Notes under the pieces: model-generated
The model's input: the letters and a program-made list of their open reading frames with translations, nothing else
Told to the model about the DNA's origin: nothing
Databases searched by the model: none
Made by a program: the position numbers and the translations under genes
From: an uncultured Bacteroidales bacterium
Lineage (GTDB): Bacteria; Bacteroidota; Bacteroidia; Bacteroidales; Bacteroidaceae
Direction: 5' to 3'
DNA: 64,000 bases
Assembly (NCBI GenBank): GCA_902799655.1
Contig: CADCBH010000018.1
Coordinates: forward strand, 1-64,000
In this document: positions 45,176 through 54,464 of the stretch, in pieces
Layout: each line of letters starts with the position of its first letter
Position numbering within the stretch: position 1 is the first letter of the stretch

Positions 45176-45194
45176 AATTGTATTACTTTAAACT

Positions 45195-45716
45195 TTAAAC
45201 TTTTAATTTTTTCAGTGCTTCCCAGCGTGGGTCTATCTCCTGTTCCTCCTCTTCGCTGCTTCGGACAGCGCCGCTTAGCTCGGCGAGCTTCTGCGTCATC
45301 GCACTATTGCATTTTCCAGGTGCATGAACGTGCTTGATGGGTATGGCTAGCATGACAAACTCATAGATGAACCACGACAAGTCGAGTATTCCTTCGTTCT
45401 CGTCAATCGTCACAGTATCATCGTCGTCACTGTATGTGTCGCCCAACTTGACCACCAGGCTGTTGTCGGCCTCAATAGGCTGCTCCATGTCGTCAAGACA
45501 GCGGTCGCAGCTAACGGTAACAACGCCCTCGGTATGAAACTGGAGTTCGAAAAAGCCGGTCATCTTGCGTATAGACACCGACACATGCAAGGCTCCATGC
45601 TCCAACTGTGAGCCGTCCAAAGCCTTGAAAAACTCATCGTCAAGGTCATATTCATAGGCGCTCTGGGCGTCTTTCTGACCCTTTAAATCAATCTTCAAAA
45701 GCTCTAAACTACACAT
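45195..45716 (-). CDS. yceD: YceD/DUF177 family protein (23S rRNA accumulation)
   Basis: The protein has 173 residues. The DUF177 signature is VTVSCDRCLDDMEQPIEADNSLVVKLGD (about 66-93) and later a DLSWFIYEFVMLAIPIKHVHAPGKCN region with Cys. Homologues help 23S rRNA accumulate and sit before rpmF. It heads the run yceD-rpmF-fabH-era-der-lipoprotein, with the promoter at 45736. The C-terminal end is a Glu-rich stretch (SSEEEEQEIDPRWEALKKLKV). Confidence 0.93.
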   Translation of the reverse strand: MCSLELLKIDLKGQKDAQSAYEYDLDDEFFKALDGSQLEHGALHVSVSIRKMTGFFELQFHTEGVVTVSCDRCLDDMEQPIEADNSLVVKLGDTYSDDDDTVTIDENEGILDLSWFIYEFVMLAIPIKHVHAPGKCNSAMTQKLAELSGAVRSSEEEEQEIDPRWEALKKLKV

Positions 45717-45735
45717 AATTACACTTTACGGGGTG

Positions 45736-45743
45736 CAAAGGTA
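45736..45743 (-). promoter_or_regulatory. Promoter of the yceD-to-der operon (-7 box)
   Basis: TACCTTTG on the minus strand, 19 nt before the yceD ATG. AATTAAG is repeated upstream (45757-45778). Confidence 0.65.
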
Positions 45744-45854
45744 CAAAAAAAATGAGAATTAAGAATTAAGAATTAAGATTTTTTTCGCTTTTTGTTGAAA
45801 ATCAGCCGTTAACGCATCGCTTTTTGCACACACCCAATTATATCTGTGCAATAA

Positions 45855-46970
45855 TTACTTCTTCATTTCGATACGGAACGTGGTACCCTTCCCTACCTCC
45901 GACTGTTTCACAAAGATACGACCCTTGTGGTATTCCTCCACAATACGCTTGGCAAGCGAGAGACCAAGTCCCCAACCACGCTTCTTGGTGGTGAACCCAG
46001 GGGTAAAAACACTCTGCAGGTCTTTCTTCTTGATACCCTTACCCGTATCCTGCACCTCTATTGCCACCTGTTGGGCAGCATCAAAGAGTGTCAAGGTAAT
46101 GATACCGGCACCCTCCATAGCATCAACAGCATTCTTACAAAGATTCTCGATGACCCACTCAAACAGTGAGGCATTCATCTTCACAACAACCTCATGGTCA
46201 GGCAGATGGCACAGCATTTTTACCTGACTGGAGGTACGGCGGTCCATATAATCAACAACATGCTTGAGCACCTCATTCATCGAGGCGTCAACAGGTTCTG
46301 GCAACGAGCCGATTTTCGAGAAGCGGTCAGCAATCAGCTGCAAGCGCTTCACATCCTTGTCCATCTCAGGCAACAGGTCGTCTTGCGGATATTGCTCTTT
46401 CAGCATCTCCACCCACGCCATCAGGCTTGACACAGGCGTTCCCAACTGGTGAGCGGTCTCCTTCGACAATCCCACCCACACCTTGTTCTGCTCTGCACGC
46501 TTCGACGACAGCAAGGCGAAGATAGCCACCACTACAAAAATCAAGACGATACCCAATTGCACATAGGGCCATGCCTGCAGTCGCTTCAGCATGATACTTT
46601 CGTCGTAGCACACCAGCTGCGAGTCGATACGGATGGTGTCACCCGCCTGTATCATCTTTCGCACATAGCTCTCCAGATGCGTTGTGTCGTCGATGTTACG
46701 ATAGTCATCGATACCACCCTCGCTATTCACCACAATGACGGGAATCGTATTGTTTCCCTCCATCACATTCAGCACCAGCGATAGGTCGGTTGTCTCATCA
46801 GCCTCGTTCAAAGCATGCAATGCCTGGGCCCACACCTCCATACGGTGGCGCTCCTCCGTAGATAAGTCACGCACCAGGAAATGCGACACCAACAGTGATG
46901 CGACAGCGATGATTACCGCTGCTACCACCAAGATAATCTTGATCTGTCTAATCCGATCCGTCCATTGCAT
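45855..46970 (-). CDS. Membrane sensor histidine kinase
   Basis: The protein has 371 residues. The sensor is bounded by two membrane helices (IKIILVVAAVIIAVASLLVSHFLV, about 10-33, and VQLGIVLIFVVVAIFALLSS, about 137-156), with a periplasmic part of about 100 residues. The H-box is SKETAHQLGTPVSSLMAW (phosphorylated His about 174). ATP-binding boxes are N (NLCKNAVDAM), G1 (DTGKGI), F and G2 (GWGLGLSLAKRIVEEY). HQLGTP kinases of this type often lack a neighbouring regulator, and none is seen here. The signal is unknown. Confidence 0.92.
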   Translation of the reverse strand: MQWTDRIRQIKIILVVAAVIIAVASLLVSHFLVRDLSTEERHRMEVWAQALHALNEADETTDLSLVLNVMEGNNTIPVIVVNSEGGIDDYRNIDDTTHLESYVRKMIQAGDTIRIDSQLVCYDESIMLKRLQAWPYVQLGIVLIFVVVAIFALLSSKRAEQNKVWVGLSKETAHQLGTPVSSLMAWVEMLKEQYPQDDLLPEMDKDVKRLQLIADRFSKIGSLPEPVDASMNEVLKHVVDYMDRRTSSQVKMLCHLPDHEVVVKMNASLFEWVIENLCKNAVDAMEGAGIITLTLFDAAQQVAIEVQDTGKGIKKKDLQSVFTPGFTTKKRGWGLGLSLAKRIVEEYHKGRIFVKQSEVGKGTTFRIEMKK

Positions 46971-47041
46971 ACCTAATTATAACGCACACGCAGGAGGAAT
47001 ATTGTATCAAGAAGATAAAGAAGACCGTTTCTTATCTCGTC

Positions 47042-47899
47042 CTACTTCACCAAAATCACGAGATACTTGCTGGTCGACCAGAACAGCTGAGGATTGGTGA
47101 TGCGCAGGATATACTGCTTGTTGGCATCCTGAACGAGGGCGTAGCTCGACTGGGGATGAGCAGTAAGCAACTTAGCAGAACGGCTGTAGAGACGAATCTC
47201 TTTATCAATACGGATATCAATCTTTGTGAAGTAATCGCGGTTAAAATTAGATTGAAGCACCTTGCCGTCTTCGAGGATACGCTGGTCTTTCAGCTCCTTC
47301 TTGGTGCCATAGACAAACCAGGCGGTATTGAGTTGCTTGTCTTGCGAGGAGATTGTCTGTGTCTTCTCGGTTGTCTCCTCCCTGAGCGTTGAGACATTAT
47401 TGCTCAGCGTGGTAACCTTGGTATTGAGTTCGCCAATCTGAACGTCCTTGGCCTCCAACTCAGCTTGCAACTGACGGATGCGGGCGTCTTTCTCCTCCAT
47501 CTGGCGCGTCAGGTTATCAAGCATCAGGCGCAACTGGTCGCCCTTGACGGTACTTTGGCGCAGCTGTCCGCGCAGCTTGTTGATGAGTTCGCGGTTTTGC
47601 TGCATCTGGCTCTGGATAAACTCCATATTCTCGCGAATGCGCTCTGCTGCTGTACTGCCCTCGCCATCTTTAGAGAGGGTGACACGCTGTTCAGCCTCAT
47701 TGATGACACGGAAGCCCTCCTCGATGTTGTTCATCGTGGCCATCATGTCGTCTATCTCATTGTCTTTCTGTTCGATGATACGCGCCAACGAGTCACGCTG
47801 ATGCTGCAGAGCTTCCTCTGCGGCATTATTATTCTTCTGACCACACCCTATAACAAGAAAAAGGGTAAGAAGGTAAAAAGGTAATAAAACTTTCTTCAT
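47042..47899 (-). CDS. Coiled-coil lipoprotein
   Basis: The protein has 285 residues from ATG 47899 (MKKVLLPFYLLTLFLVIGCGQ; lipidated Cys about 19). Upstream codons in frame lie between rsmI and this signal and are excluded. Residues 25-180 are a long heptad coiled coil (AEEALQHQRDSLARIIEQKDNEIDDMMATMNNIEE... LRLMLDNLTRQMEEKDARIRQLQAELEAKDVQIGEL). A C-terminal globular part (AWFVYGTKKELKDQRILEDGK... ILRITNPQLFWSTSKYLVILVK) follows. This form is frequent in Bacteroidales and has no assigned function. It is 19 nt downstream of rsmI. Confidence 0.85.
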   Translation of the reverse strand: MKKVLLPFYLLTLFLVIGCGQKNNNAAEEALQHQRDSLARIIEQKDNEIDDMMATMNNIEEGFRVINEAEQRVTLSKDGEGSTAAERIRENMEFIQSQMQQNRELINKLRGQLRQSTVKGDQLRLMLDNLTRQMEEKDARIRQLQAELEAKDVQIGELNTKVTTLSNNVSTLREETTEKTQTISSQDKQLNTAWFVYGTKKELKDQRILEDGKVLQSNFNRDYFTKIDIRIDKEIRLYSRSAKLLTAHPQSSYALVQDANKQYILRITNPQLFWSTSKYLVILVK

Positions 47900-47918
47900 A
47901 TTAAATGATACTCTATTA

Positions 47919-48599
47919 TCAACTATTATAATGACATCCTGCAAGGACGATAACGAATTCACCACGCGGCTCATGCTCCTTGAAATGAGCAATCACCTCT
48001 TCCAACGTGCCACGCACGCTCTCTTCGTGAACCTTCGAAATCTCACGGCAACAGCTGACTTGACGATCAGCACCAAACACCTCGCTAAACTGCTGCAGCG
48101 TCTTCAGTACACGATAGGGTGACTCGTAGAATATCATCGTACGCTCCTCGTCGACCAAGCTCTGCAACTTGGTCTGACGCCCCTTCTTCTGAGGCAGGAA
48201 ACCCTCAAAGCAAAAGCGGTCGCAGGGCAAACCGCTGCTTACCAATGCAGGAATAAAGGCCGTCGCGCCAGGCAACGTCTGTACCTCAATGCCTGCCTTG
48301 ACAGCCTCGCGCACCAGGAAGAATCCTGGATCGGAGATGCCTGGTGTTCCAGCATCACTGATGAGTGCTACCGTCTGACCAGCCAGCAGGCGTTCTATGA
48401 CTGCCGCACTCGTGCCATGCTCGTTGAACTTATGGTGCGACAACAGATGCTGCTTGATGTCGAAATGCTTCAGCAGAATGCCCGATGTACGGGTATCTTC
48501 AGCCAGCACGACATCAGCCTCTTTCAGCACACGGATGGCGCGTAGCGTCATATCTTCCATATTCCCCACTGGCGTGGGTACAATATATAATATGCCCAT
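47919..48599 (-). CDS. rsmI: 16S rRNA 2'-O-ribose C1402 methyltransferase
   Basis: Methylates C1402 in the decoding centre using SAM. The protein has 226 residues, somewhat short against about 285 in E. coli but usual in Bacteroidetes. Motifs are LYIVPTPVGNMEDMTLRAIRVL, VLAEDTRTSGILLKHF, ALISDAGTPGISDPGFFLVREA and TMIFYESPYRVLKTL. Its promoter box lies 7 nt before the ATG. Confidence 0.95.
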   Translation of the reverse strand: MGILYIVPTPVGNMEDMTLRAIRVLKEADVVLAEDTRTSGILLKHFDIKQHLLSHHKFNEHGTSAAVIERLLAGQTVALISDAGTPGISDPGFFLVREAVKAGIEVQTLPGATAFIPALVSSGLPCDRFCFEGFLPQKKGRQTKLQSLVDEERTMIFYESPYRVLKTLQQFSEVFGADRQVSCCREISKVHEESVRGTLEEVIAHFKEHEPRGEFVIVLAGCHYNS

Positions 48600-48606
48600 A
48601 ACGCCG

Positions 48607-48614
48607 CAAAATTA
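48607..48614 (-). promoter_or_regulatory. rsmI promoter (-7 box)
   Basis: TAATTTTG on the minus strand, 7 nt before ATG 48599, so the leader would be a few bases at most. Confidence 0.5.
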
Positions 48615-48701
48615 CAAAATAATTATGAACCAAAGGTCGCGAACACAGTTAAAAGATAATAATCGTGAGCAATTATGCATTATGAATTATGAATTATTTC
48701 G

Positions 48702-48709
48702 TATCTTTG
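48702..48709 (+). promoter_or_regulatory. tdk promoter (-7 box)
   Basis: TATCTTTG ends 4 nt before ATG 48714. The upstream AATTATG repeats (48670-48698) match the mlaE promoter region. Confidence 0.62.
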
Positions 48710-48713
48710 CAGC

Positions 48714-49322
48714 ATGATTACATATCCAGCATCGGGCGAAGCACGCCGCCCAGGAAGAATAGAAGTGGTTTGCGGAAGCATGTTCTCAGGAAAAACCGAG
48801 GAACTGATCCGTCGTCTGCGCCGTGCCCAGTTTGCGAAACAGAAGGTTGAGATTTTCAAGCCAGCCATCGATACCCGCTATAGCGACGAAGAGGTGGTGA
48901 GCCACGATCACAACGCGATACCCTCTACCCCACTCGACTCCTCAGCAAGCATCTTGTTGCTATCGAGCGACATCGATGTTGTTGGCATTGACGAAGCACA
49001 GTTTTTCGATGAAGGACTGGTAGATGTCTGCAATGAGTTGGCTAATCGTGGCGTGCGCGTCATCATTGCAGGACTTGACATGGACTTTCGTGGCATCCCC
49101 TTTGGCCCTATGCCAGCCCTCTGTGCCATTGCCGATGATGTCACAAAGGTTCACGCCATCTGCGTGAAGTGTGGTTCGCTGGCCTATGTGAGCCATCGTA
49201 CGGTAAAGAATGACAAGCGTGTATTATTGGGTGAAACGCAGGAATATGAGCCACTTTGTCGCGAGTGCTACCAGAAAGCTATCGCTGAAGAGAAAGCCAA
49301 AAACGAAAAAACATCCGAATAA
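48714..49322 (+). CDS. tdk: Thymidine kinase
   Basis: Salvages thymidine to dTMP. The protein has 202 residues. The P-loop is [24 protein letters not shown] (about 20-43), the DEAQ box is [10 protein letters not shown], and the lasso/zinc part has [14 protein letters not shown] with a later CREC pair. It is divergent from rsmI. The ATG falls at the predicted transcription start, so the mRNA may be leaderless. Monocistronic; tRNA-Lys follows with its own promoter. Confidence 0.95.
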   Translation: MITYPASGEARRPGRIEVVCGSMFSGKTEELIRRLRRAQFAKQKVEIFKPAIDTRYSDEEVVSHDHNAIPSTPLDSSASILLLSSDIDVVGIDEAQFFDEGLVDVCNELANRGVRVIIAGLDMDFRGIPFGPMPALCAIADDVTKVHAICVKCGSLAYVSHRTVKNDKRVLLGETQEYEPLCRECYQKAIAEEKAKNEKTSE

Positions 49323-49323
49323 A

Positions 49324-49355
49324 TTTGGCTGTTTCATAATTTATTCGTAATTTTG
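49324..49355 (+). promoter_or_regulatory. Promoter of tRNA-Lys(TTT)
   Basis: TTTG (49324-49327), 20 nt, then TAATTTTG (49348-49355). Confidence 0.75.
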
Positions 49356-49379
49356 CACCCGCTTTTCAGCAAATAGGTC

Positions 49380-49452
49380 GATCCGCTAGCTCAGTTGGTA
49401 GAGCACAACACTTTTAATGTTGGGGTCTTGGGTTCGAGCCCCAAGCGGATCA
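49380..49452 (+). tRNA. tRNA-Lys(TTT)
   Basis: 73 nt. Acceptor GATCCGC pairs with GCGGATC and A73 follows; CCA is not encoded. Anticodon loop CTTTTAA gives TTT. T-arm is TTGGG-TTCGAGC-CCCAA. A terminator follows within a few bases. Confidence 0.97.
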
Positions 49453-49455
49453 CGA

Positions 49456-49479
49456 AGAGGTCGTCCCGACCTCTTTTTT
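49456..49479 (+). terminator. tRNA-Lys terminator, overlapping a convergent stop codon
   Basis: AGAGGTCG (49456-49463), loop TCC, CGACCTCT (49467-49474), then T6. The stop codon of the minus-strand AsmA-like gene lies in the T-tract. Confidence 0.9.
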
Positions 49480-51604
49480 ATTCCTGATTAGTCTCATTCG
49501 CAGCCTTAGCAGCCTTGCGAGCTGCCTTTTCGGCCTCCTTGGCAGCTTTACGAGCAGCTTTCTCTTCAGCTTTGGCAGCTTTGCGGGCAGCTTTTTCTTC
49601 AGCCTTGGCTGCTTTTTCCTCAGCCTTAGCAGCTTTACGGGCAGCCTTCTCCTCGGCTTTGGCAGCACGACGTTCAGCCTTCTCCTCAGCCTTAAGGGCA
49701 CGACGCTCCTCACGCTTGGCCTTGTCTTCGTCAGACATCTTATGGAAGCGGATGCCTGGCTTGATCTTGGTCTTCTTCATCTCATTGGTATTAGTGAAGG
49801 AGAAACCACACAATAGGTCAACACGCTTACCTTTGACAGTAACCTTTCCTGTGGCTACGGCGCCATCACTCTCTATCTCAGCTATGAGGTTGTGTACCTT
49901 TATCCTTTTATAGCTACCCTCAGCCACTTCAGCATCGACATGACCAATAGGCAACTTACCACCCTTCAACTGACGCATCTTGGCTGTACGGGGCTTCGAG
50001 ATATCAAACTTGAAATTGGCCTTACAGGCTATCTTTCCAAGATCAGGCATATCCATCGCTTTACCCAATTCCAAAGAGTCGGTATGAGCGGTACCATAGA
50101 CATACTTGTTCAGTTCATCAAGAGCAAACTGGAAGTCCATCTGGCCGACCTCAGTTCCTAAGCGTCCAGAGAACTGCTCTTTCTTCCAAAACACATCGAA
50201 ATGCCCGACATAGTCGATACGACCTAAGGCGTGTAGCTGTTTCATCATAAACTTTTTGACGGGGAACTGGCTGATAACACGCTCCTTGGAACCACCGAGG
50301 GCCGTCATGCGGTGCACATCAAAATGGACATTCAGGCGATACTTGTCTTTCAGGTTGCTGATGCGTCCTATGGCACTGATGGTGAGTTTCTTGTCAGTAG
50401 TACTGACAGCAATGTCGCGGAAACGCATCGATTGGTCGTCACCACTCATCCGAACCTGCAGATTGAGAGGCAGTGAGAAACGACTGAGCACAGGGGCAAA
50501 CGGCTTAGCAATATCTTTCAGCAGCACACGTCCCTTAATAAGTGAGGTCTGATAGGCCAGCGGGCGCTGCTCTTTCTTGCTGGGCAGCTGCAACTCGGCA
50601 GAGGGTATAGACAACGAGGTATTGGCCATATTGATGGCAATGTCACTGAGATGGGCCACACGTTTGTTGGCAGCCACCTTGAGACGCATCTCCTTAACTG
50701 CCAATCCTGAACCGCGGTCAATGGCCTCACAGCTGTTAACTGTAGCCAACAGCGTATCCGAGCCTATGGAATCGATGCAGGCAGACAGCTTTGCCACAAT
50801 GTCAAAATGACCTGCATCAAAAGCACCGCGTTTGGGCTTTCCAACATTCTTGCGAGGCAAGTGATTGTCAGTCTGATAACACAAACTGTCAACAGAGAGT
50901 TTCACCTTGCCATCATGCTCATCGGCATAGAGGATTCCAACGCGCAAGCGGTTGGCTACTGGTCCTTTCTTTGTCTGTTTGACAAAGGCTGTCTTCAGTT
51001 CTCGCAACTCAACCAAACGGCGTTCTTTGCCTGCAGACTTCAGCAACAAGCTACCCAACTGAGCATTGGTCGTATCATTATAGCTAAACTTAATATCCTC
51101 AAGATACACCTTACTCACATCAACATTCAAATGACGCTTAGGTTTCTGTCCAGTTACGGCAATAGTATCCTGACTCGTCTTTTTGCGTTTGAACGCGTTG
51201 ATGACAAACATGTAGTTGGCCACAGAGTCGCTGTCGCTGGCAGGTTTATAAAGGCGTGCCTCCAAACCATGAATATTGGCTTGAGAGATCTTGACCTCGT
51301 TCTTAAACAGACGCAGCAGGTCAATATCAACCCCCAACTCGCGCATCTGGAACATTTTGCGCTGCTGGCGGTCTTCGATTTCGACACCATATAGCCGCAC
51401 ACCCTGATCAATGAAACTGACACTGGCTTTCTTGATACTTACTTGAGTCTGCAGATGATCTGCCAACATCTCGGTGGCTTTCTGCACCAGACGGTCTTGT
51501 ACAGCATCGGTATGGAATGCTGCGAAAGCGATGCCCAACAAAATGACAAGGCCGGCCAACAATCCTGCCAGGATTTTTGCTATCAGGATGACTATCTTTT
51601 TCAT
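49478..51604 (-). CDS. AsmA family protein with Lys/Ala/Glu-rich repeat tail
   Basis: The protein has 708 residues. One N-terminal membrane helix (ILAGLLAGLVILLGIAFAAFHTDAVQDRLVQKATEMLADHLQTQVSI, 12-58) leads into the typical AsmA start, followed by a long beta-strand body that may transport lipid between membranes as in AsmA/TamB relatives. From about residue 640 the tail is (K/A)AEEKAARKAAKAEEKAA-type repeats, strongly helical and charged, which could bind peptidoglycan or span the periplasm (inference). The tail is repetitive at DNA level. It lies 19 nt after a thioredoxin-like gene. The family call is moderate. Confidence 0.8.
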   Translation of the reverse strand: MKKIVILIAKILAGLLAGLVILLGIAFAAFHTDAVQDRLVQKATEMLADHLQTQVSIKKASVSFIDQGVRLYGVEIEDRQQRKMFQMRELGVDIDLLRLFKNEVKISQANIHGLEARLYKPASDSDSVANYMFVINAFKRKKTSQDTIAVTGQKPKRHLNVDVSKVYLEDIKFSYNDTTNAQLGSLLLKSAGKERRLVELRELKTAFVKQTKKGPVANRLRVGILYADEHDGKVKLSVDSLCYQTDNHLPRKNVGKPKRGAFDAGHFDIVAKLSACIDSIGSDTLLATVNSCEAIDRGSGLAVKEMRLKVAANKRVAHLSDIAINMANTSLSIPSAELQLPSKKEQRPLAYQTSLIKGRVLLKDIAKPFAPVLSRFSLPLNLQVRMSGDDQSMRFRDIAVSTTDKKLTISAIGRISNLKDKYRLNVHFDVHRMTALGGSKERVISQFPVKKFMMKQLHALGRIDYVGHFDVFWKKEQFSGRLGTEVGQMDFQFALDELNKYVYGTAHTDSLELGKAMDMPDLGKIACKANFKFDISKPRTAKMRQLKGGKLPIGHVDAEVAEGSYKRIKVHNLIAEIESDGAVATGKVTVKGKRVDLLCGFSFTNTNEMKKTKIKPGIRFHKMSDEDKAKREERRALKAEEKAERRAAKAEEKAARKAAKAEEKAAKAEEKAARKAAKAEEKAARKAAKEAEKAARKAAKAANETNQE

Positions 51605-51623
51605 AGGCTACGCTGTAAAGCGA

Positions 51624-52625
51624 TTATTTTAATAGTTTCTTGAGGCGATTTTCCAAATCATCGGCCGTAAGGTTTCGAGCTAGCACCCGACCTTTTGTGT
51701 TGATAAGCACATTGCCTGGCACGTCGCCCAAGGCAAACTTCTGCAATAGCGGAGACTGCCACATGCGCCCATCGCATACTGTCGACCATTTCAGCGAGTC
51801 ACGCTGGATATGGCGGCGACAGATATCATCATCGGCATCAATACAGATACCCAGCACAGCGAGTTGGTTGCCATACTGCTCTTTCAGTTTTTTCAGGCGC
51901 TGCTGAACCTGCAAACTTGGATAGCTCCATGTGGCCCATGAGGACACGATACTGACTTTACCTTTGAAGGCTGCCTCGGTAACTTGTTTGCCATCAATGT
52001 CTATTGCCGAGAACTTGGGAATCTGTGCATTGACACCGCTACTCTCGAGTTGCTTCATCTGCTTTCTCAATTTCTGCAACTGGTGGTTATCCGGGTTCTC
52101 TGCCAATAGCATCTCGGCCAGCACACGAGCCTGACGGTAGTTGGGATCGGGAGACAACACGAAATAACGCTGAAGGAGGTAGACGCTGACGGGAGATTCA
52201 CGGTTCTCCTTAATAAACTCCTCAACGGCAGCAGGGATGTCTGGAGGCGTGAGGTCGTTGAGTTTCATGCGCAACATCGTCATATCCTCATTCTCAGACG
52301 TGCCTTCTATAATCATTTCCTTCAAATGCGTGGCATCACCCTTGATATGCACTGAAGATCCGGGCTCAGCAAAGACGGGCTGCTCGGAGTAGTTGGGGAA
52401 GACGATGACAAGGGTGGCAGGGTTGAAAAGTTCCAACTCATAGGAGAAGCGGCCGTTGCGCACCTGAATGGTATCGATGCCTACCATGCCACCATCTGGG
52501 CTATACACCCAAAACTCACCCTGATTGATGTTGCGCAAGCGGCCCTCGAGTCGGAACTTTCCGCTCTCAGAGCCGCATGCCACCATCATCAGCAAACATA
52601 AGATGTAGCCAAGAAGCTGTCTCAT
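51624..52625 (-). CDS. Thioredoxin-fold lipoprotein (DUF4369 type) lacking both active-site cysteines
   Basis: The protein has 333 residues. The signal ends in LMMVACGS (lipidated Cys17). The N-terminal beta domain (FRLEGRLRNINQGEFWVYSPDG, 24-110) resembles DUF4369, followed by a helical linker and a thioredoxin/TlpA-like domain (about 200-333). At the CxxC position it reads SSWATWSYPSLQ, with Ser234 and Ser237 in place of both cysteines. Redox activity is therefore unlikely, while cis-Pro GDVPGNVLINTKGRV is kept. It is one base from the TPR/OmpA-like gene and in the same operon. Confidence 0.88.
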   Translation of the reverse strand: MRQLLGYILCLLMMVACGSESGKFRLEGRLRNINQGEFWVYSPDGGMVGIDTIQVRNGRFSYELELFNPATLVIVFPNYSEQPVFAEPGSSVHIKGDATHLKEMIIEGTSENEDMTMLRMKLNDLTPPDIPAAVEEFIKENRESPVSVYLLQRYFVLSPDPNYRQARVLAEMLLAENPDNHQLQKLRKQMKQLESSGVNAQIPKFSAIDIDGKQVTEAAFKGKVSIVSSWATWSYPSLQVQQRLKKLKEQYGNQLAVLGICIDADDDICRRHIQRDSLKWSTVCDGRMWQSPLLQKFALGDVPGNVLINTKGRVLARNLTADDLENRLKKLLK

Positions 52626-52626
52626 G

Positions 52627-54312
52627 TTATTTTGCTACATCCTTCAACTCCAAGTCATTAGCAGCATACTGCTTGAGTGAAGGATCTTTCTGGATAGCTG
52701 AACGCAAGAACGAAGCTGCAGCATCGTTGTTGCCCTGACGGGCGCTGACGATAGCCTGCAGATAGTCGGTCATGCCATCGGGACGTTCTACATTCTTCAA
52801 AGTCTGTGAAGCCTTGGCATAGTTCTTGTTCAGAATCTGGGCCAAAGCGGCACTGTTAGAGTTGATACCATTGAAGTCCTGCTCAGCCAGTGTGTAGTTA
52901 CCCTGAGCAAGATGCAGGTTACCCAGCGTCTCAGCTAGACCCTTGGCATTACCAGCCTGACCGATATTATTCTCAGCCGTCTGGAGGTCGCCGCGCTGCA
53001 GCGCCAACAGGCCAAGATTAGCCTTCGTCTCAGCACAAATTCCTGCTCCGCTTGCAGCATTGAGGTAACGCTGTGCTTCTTCGTAGTTACCCTGACTATA
53101 GGCTAATGCAGCGAGGTTGTTATAAGCACGGGCATCCTTTGGATACAAACGTGTGGTGGTCTTCAGGATATTCTCCTGCTCAGCAGGTGTCTCGGCAATA
53201 GAGGCAGCATAGATGAGTTCCTCAATAGAGAGCTTCGAAGGATCGTTCTTTATCTGATTGAAGATCTGCTCGTCATCACGACCGATTGTCTCGTAGTTGA
53301 TGGTCAGACGGGCACGGCGCAGCTCAGGCAGGATACCGTCAGCCAGCTCCTGGAAGCCATGGCTCATATTCTTAATCTGCTGTTCACGCTCCTGAGGATC
53401 CTTATACATAGAGAGCACACGCAGGATGACATCCTTATCCTGGATATTGCTGGCCTGTACCAACTGCTGGAAACCTTCCCAGTCCTGAGCGGTATAGTTG
53501 GCCTCAACATCACCATCCATATTGGCCTGCTTCATCTGCTGCTTCACATAGCCCTCAGTATTCTGCTGACGCTTGTTGGCCAGCTTCTCGTTGAGAGCGA
53601 AGCCACCATCAGGAGAGGCATAGGCTGACACCTCGACACCAGAGAGCATCATATTCTCACGATCGCTGCTAATACGCTTCAGCAGGTTGACAAACTCCTG
53701 AACAGAGTTATTCTGCAGTTCGCTCTTACGCAGTTCAGCCTGCTGGATGAGGAACTTGATATTGGCCTCCTGTTTCTGCTCAACAACACGCTGGAAAGCA
53801 TCGGGAGCCACACTAGGCTGGGCAGAGGTCAGCGTACGATGATAGAGTTCGCTGGTTGCGATGACACCATCAGCCACCTTAATAGCAGGTACAGCCACTT
53901 CCTTCTTACCAATCTTGGCATCGAAGGTCAGATAGAGTTCACTCTTCTGCATAGCTGCCTCATAGGGATAGCTAGTCTTCATCGTGTAATGTCCACCAAG
54001 CTGATAGCTGATAGTCTGATCGTTGCCTAGCACTTTCTCACCCTGGAAAGTAGCAGAACGGCCCTTCAGAGTCTGTGTAGCACCATTCTTCGTGAAGCGC
54101 AACTCCGGAGTAACGGTGACTACAGCTTTTTTGTTCATGTATTTCTCAGGGAATACACCATTGATGGTTGCATCGACTTGTCCACCATCAGCAACCAGAG
54201 GGTTAGGATTCACTTTGAAATAATCACTGGAGAGTTGGCCCAGTTTTCCTGAGCACGAAGTCAGCACAGCAACAGAAAGTGCCGACAGCATCAGCATGTT
54301 TTTTGTTTTCAT
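52627..54312 (-). CDS. Outer-membrane TPR lipoprotein with partial OmpA-like region
   Basis: The protein has 561 residues. The lipoprotein signal is MLMLSALSVAVLTSCSG (Cys about 20). Residues 30-170 are beta-rich. Residues about 215-330 contain an OmpA-like segment (VEVSAYASPDGGFALNEKLANKRQQNTEGYVKQQMKQ). From about 370 TPR units follow (YPKDARAYNNLAALAYSQGNYEEAQRYLNAA, CAETKANLGLLALQRGDLQTAENNIGQAG). Proteins of this form in Bacteroidales are cell-envelope scaffolds. It heads the operon with the thioredoxin-like and AsmA-like genes. Promoter at 54349. Confidence 0.87.
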   Translation of the reverse strand: MKTKNMLMLSALSVAVLTSCSGKLGQLSSDYFKVNPNPLVADGGQVDATINGVFPEKYMNKKAVVTVTPELRFTKNGATQTLKGRSATFQGEKVLGNDQTISYQLGGHYTMKTSYPYEAAMQKSELYLTFDAKIGKKEVAVPAIKVADGVIATSELYHRTLTSAQPSVAPDAFQRVVEQKQEANIKFLIQQAELRKSELQNNSVQEFVNLLKRISSDRENMMLSGVEVSAYASPDGGFALNEKLANKRQQNTEGYVKQQMKQANMDGDVEANYTAQDWEGFQQLVQASNIQDKDVILRVLSMYKDPQEREQQIKNMSHGFQELADGILPELRRARLTINYETIGRDDEQIFNQIKNDPSKLSIEELIYAASIAETPAEQENILKTTTRLYPKDARAYNNLAALAYSQGNYEEAQRYLNAASGAGICAETKANLGLLALQRGDLQTAENNIGQAGNAKGLAETLGNLHLAQGNYTLAEQDFNGINSNSAALAQILNKNYAKASQTLKNVERPDGMTDYLQAIVSARQGNNDAAASFLRSAIQKDPSLKQYAANDLELKDVAK

Positions 54313-54348
54313 TTTCGTATTAATAGCTATTTATACCTTATTTAATTG

Positions 54349-54356
54349 CAAAGATA
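54349..54356 (-). promoter_or_regulatory. Promoter of the TPR-lipoprotein operon (-7 box)
   Basis: TATCTTTG on the minus strand, 36 nt before ATG 54312. Confidence 0.65.
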
Positions 54357-54439
54357 GTCATTATATTCGGTAAAACGACGAAAACCACTCTTTTTTTTAT
54401 TTTTTTATCCATTTATTCGTTTATTTCCCAAAAAATGCG

Positions 54440-54447
54440 TACCTTTG
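54440..54447 (+). promoter_or_regulatory. Promoter of tRNA-Val(GAC) (-7 box)
   Basis: TACCTTTG, 17 nt before the tRNA. TTCG at 54416-54419 may serve as the -33 element. Confidence 0.68.
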
Positions 54448-54464
54448 CATCGCTTTCAAGTAAA

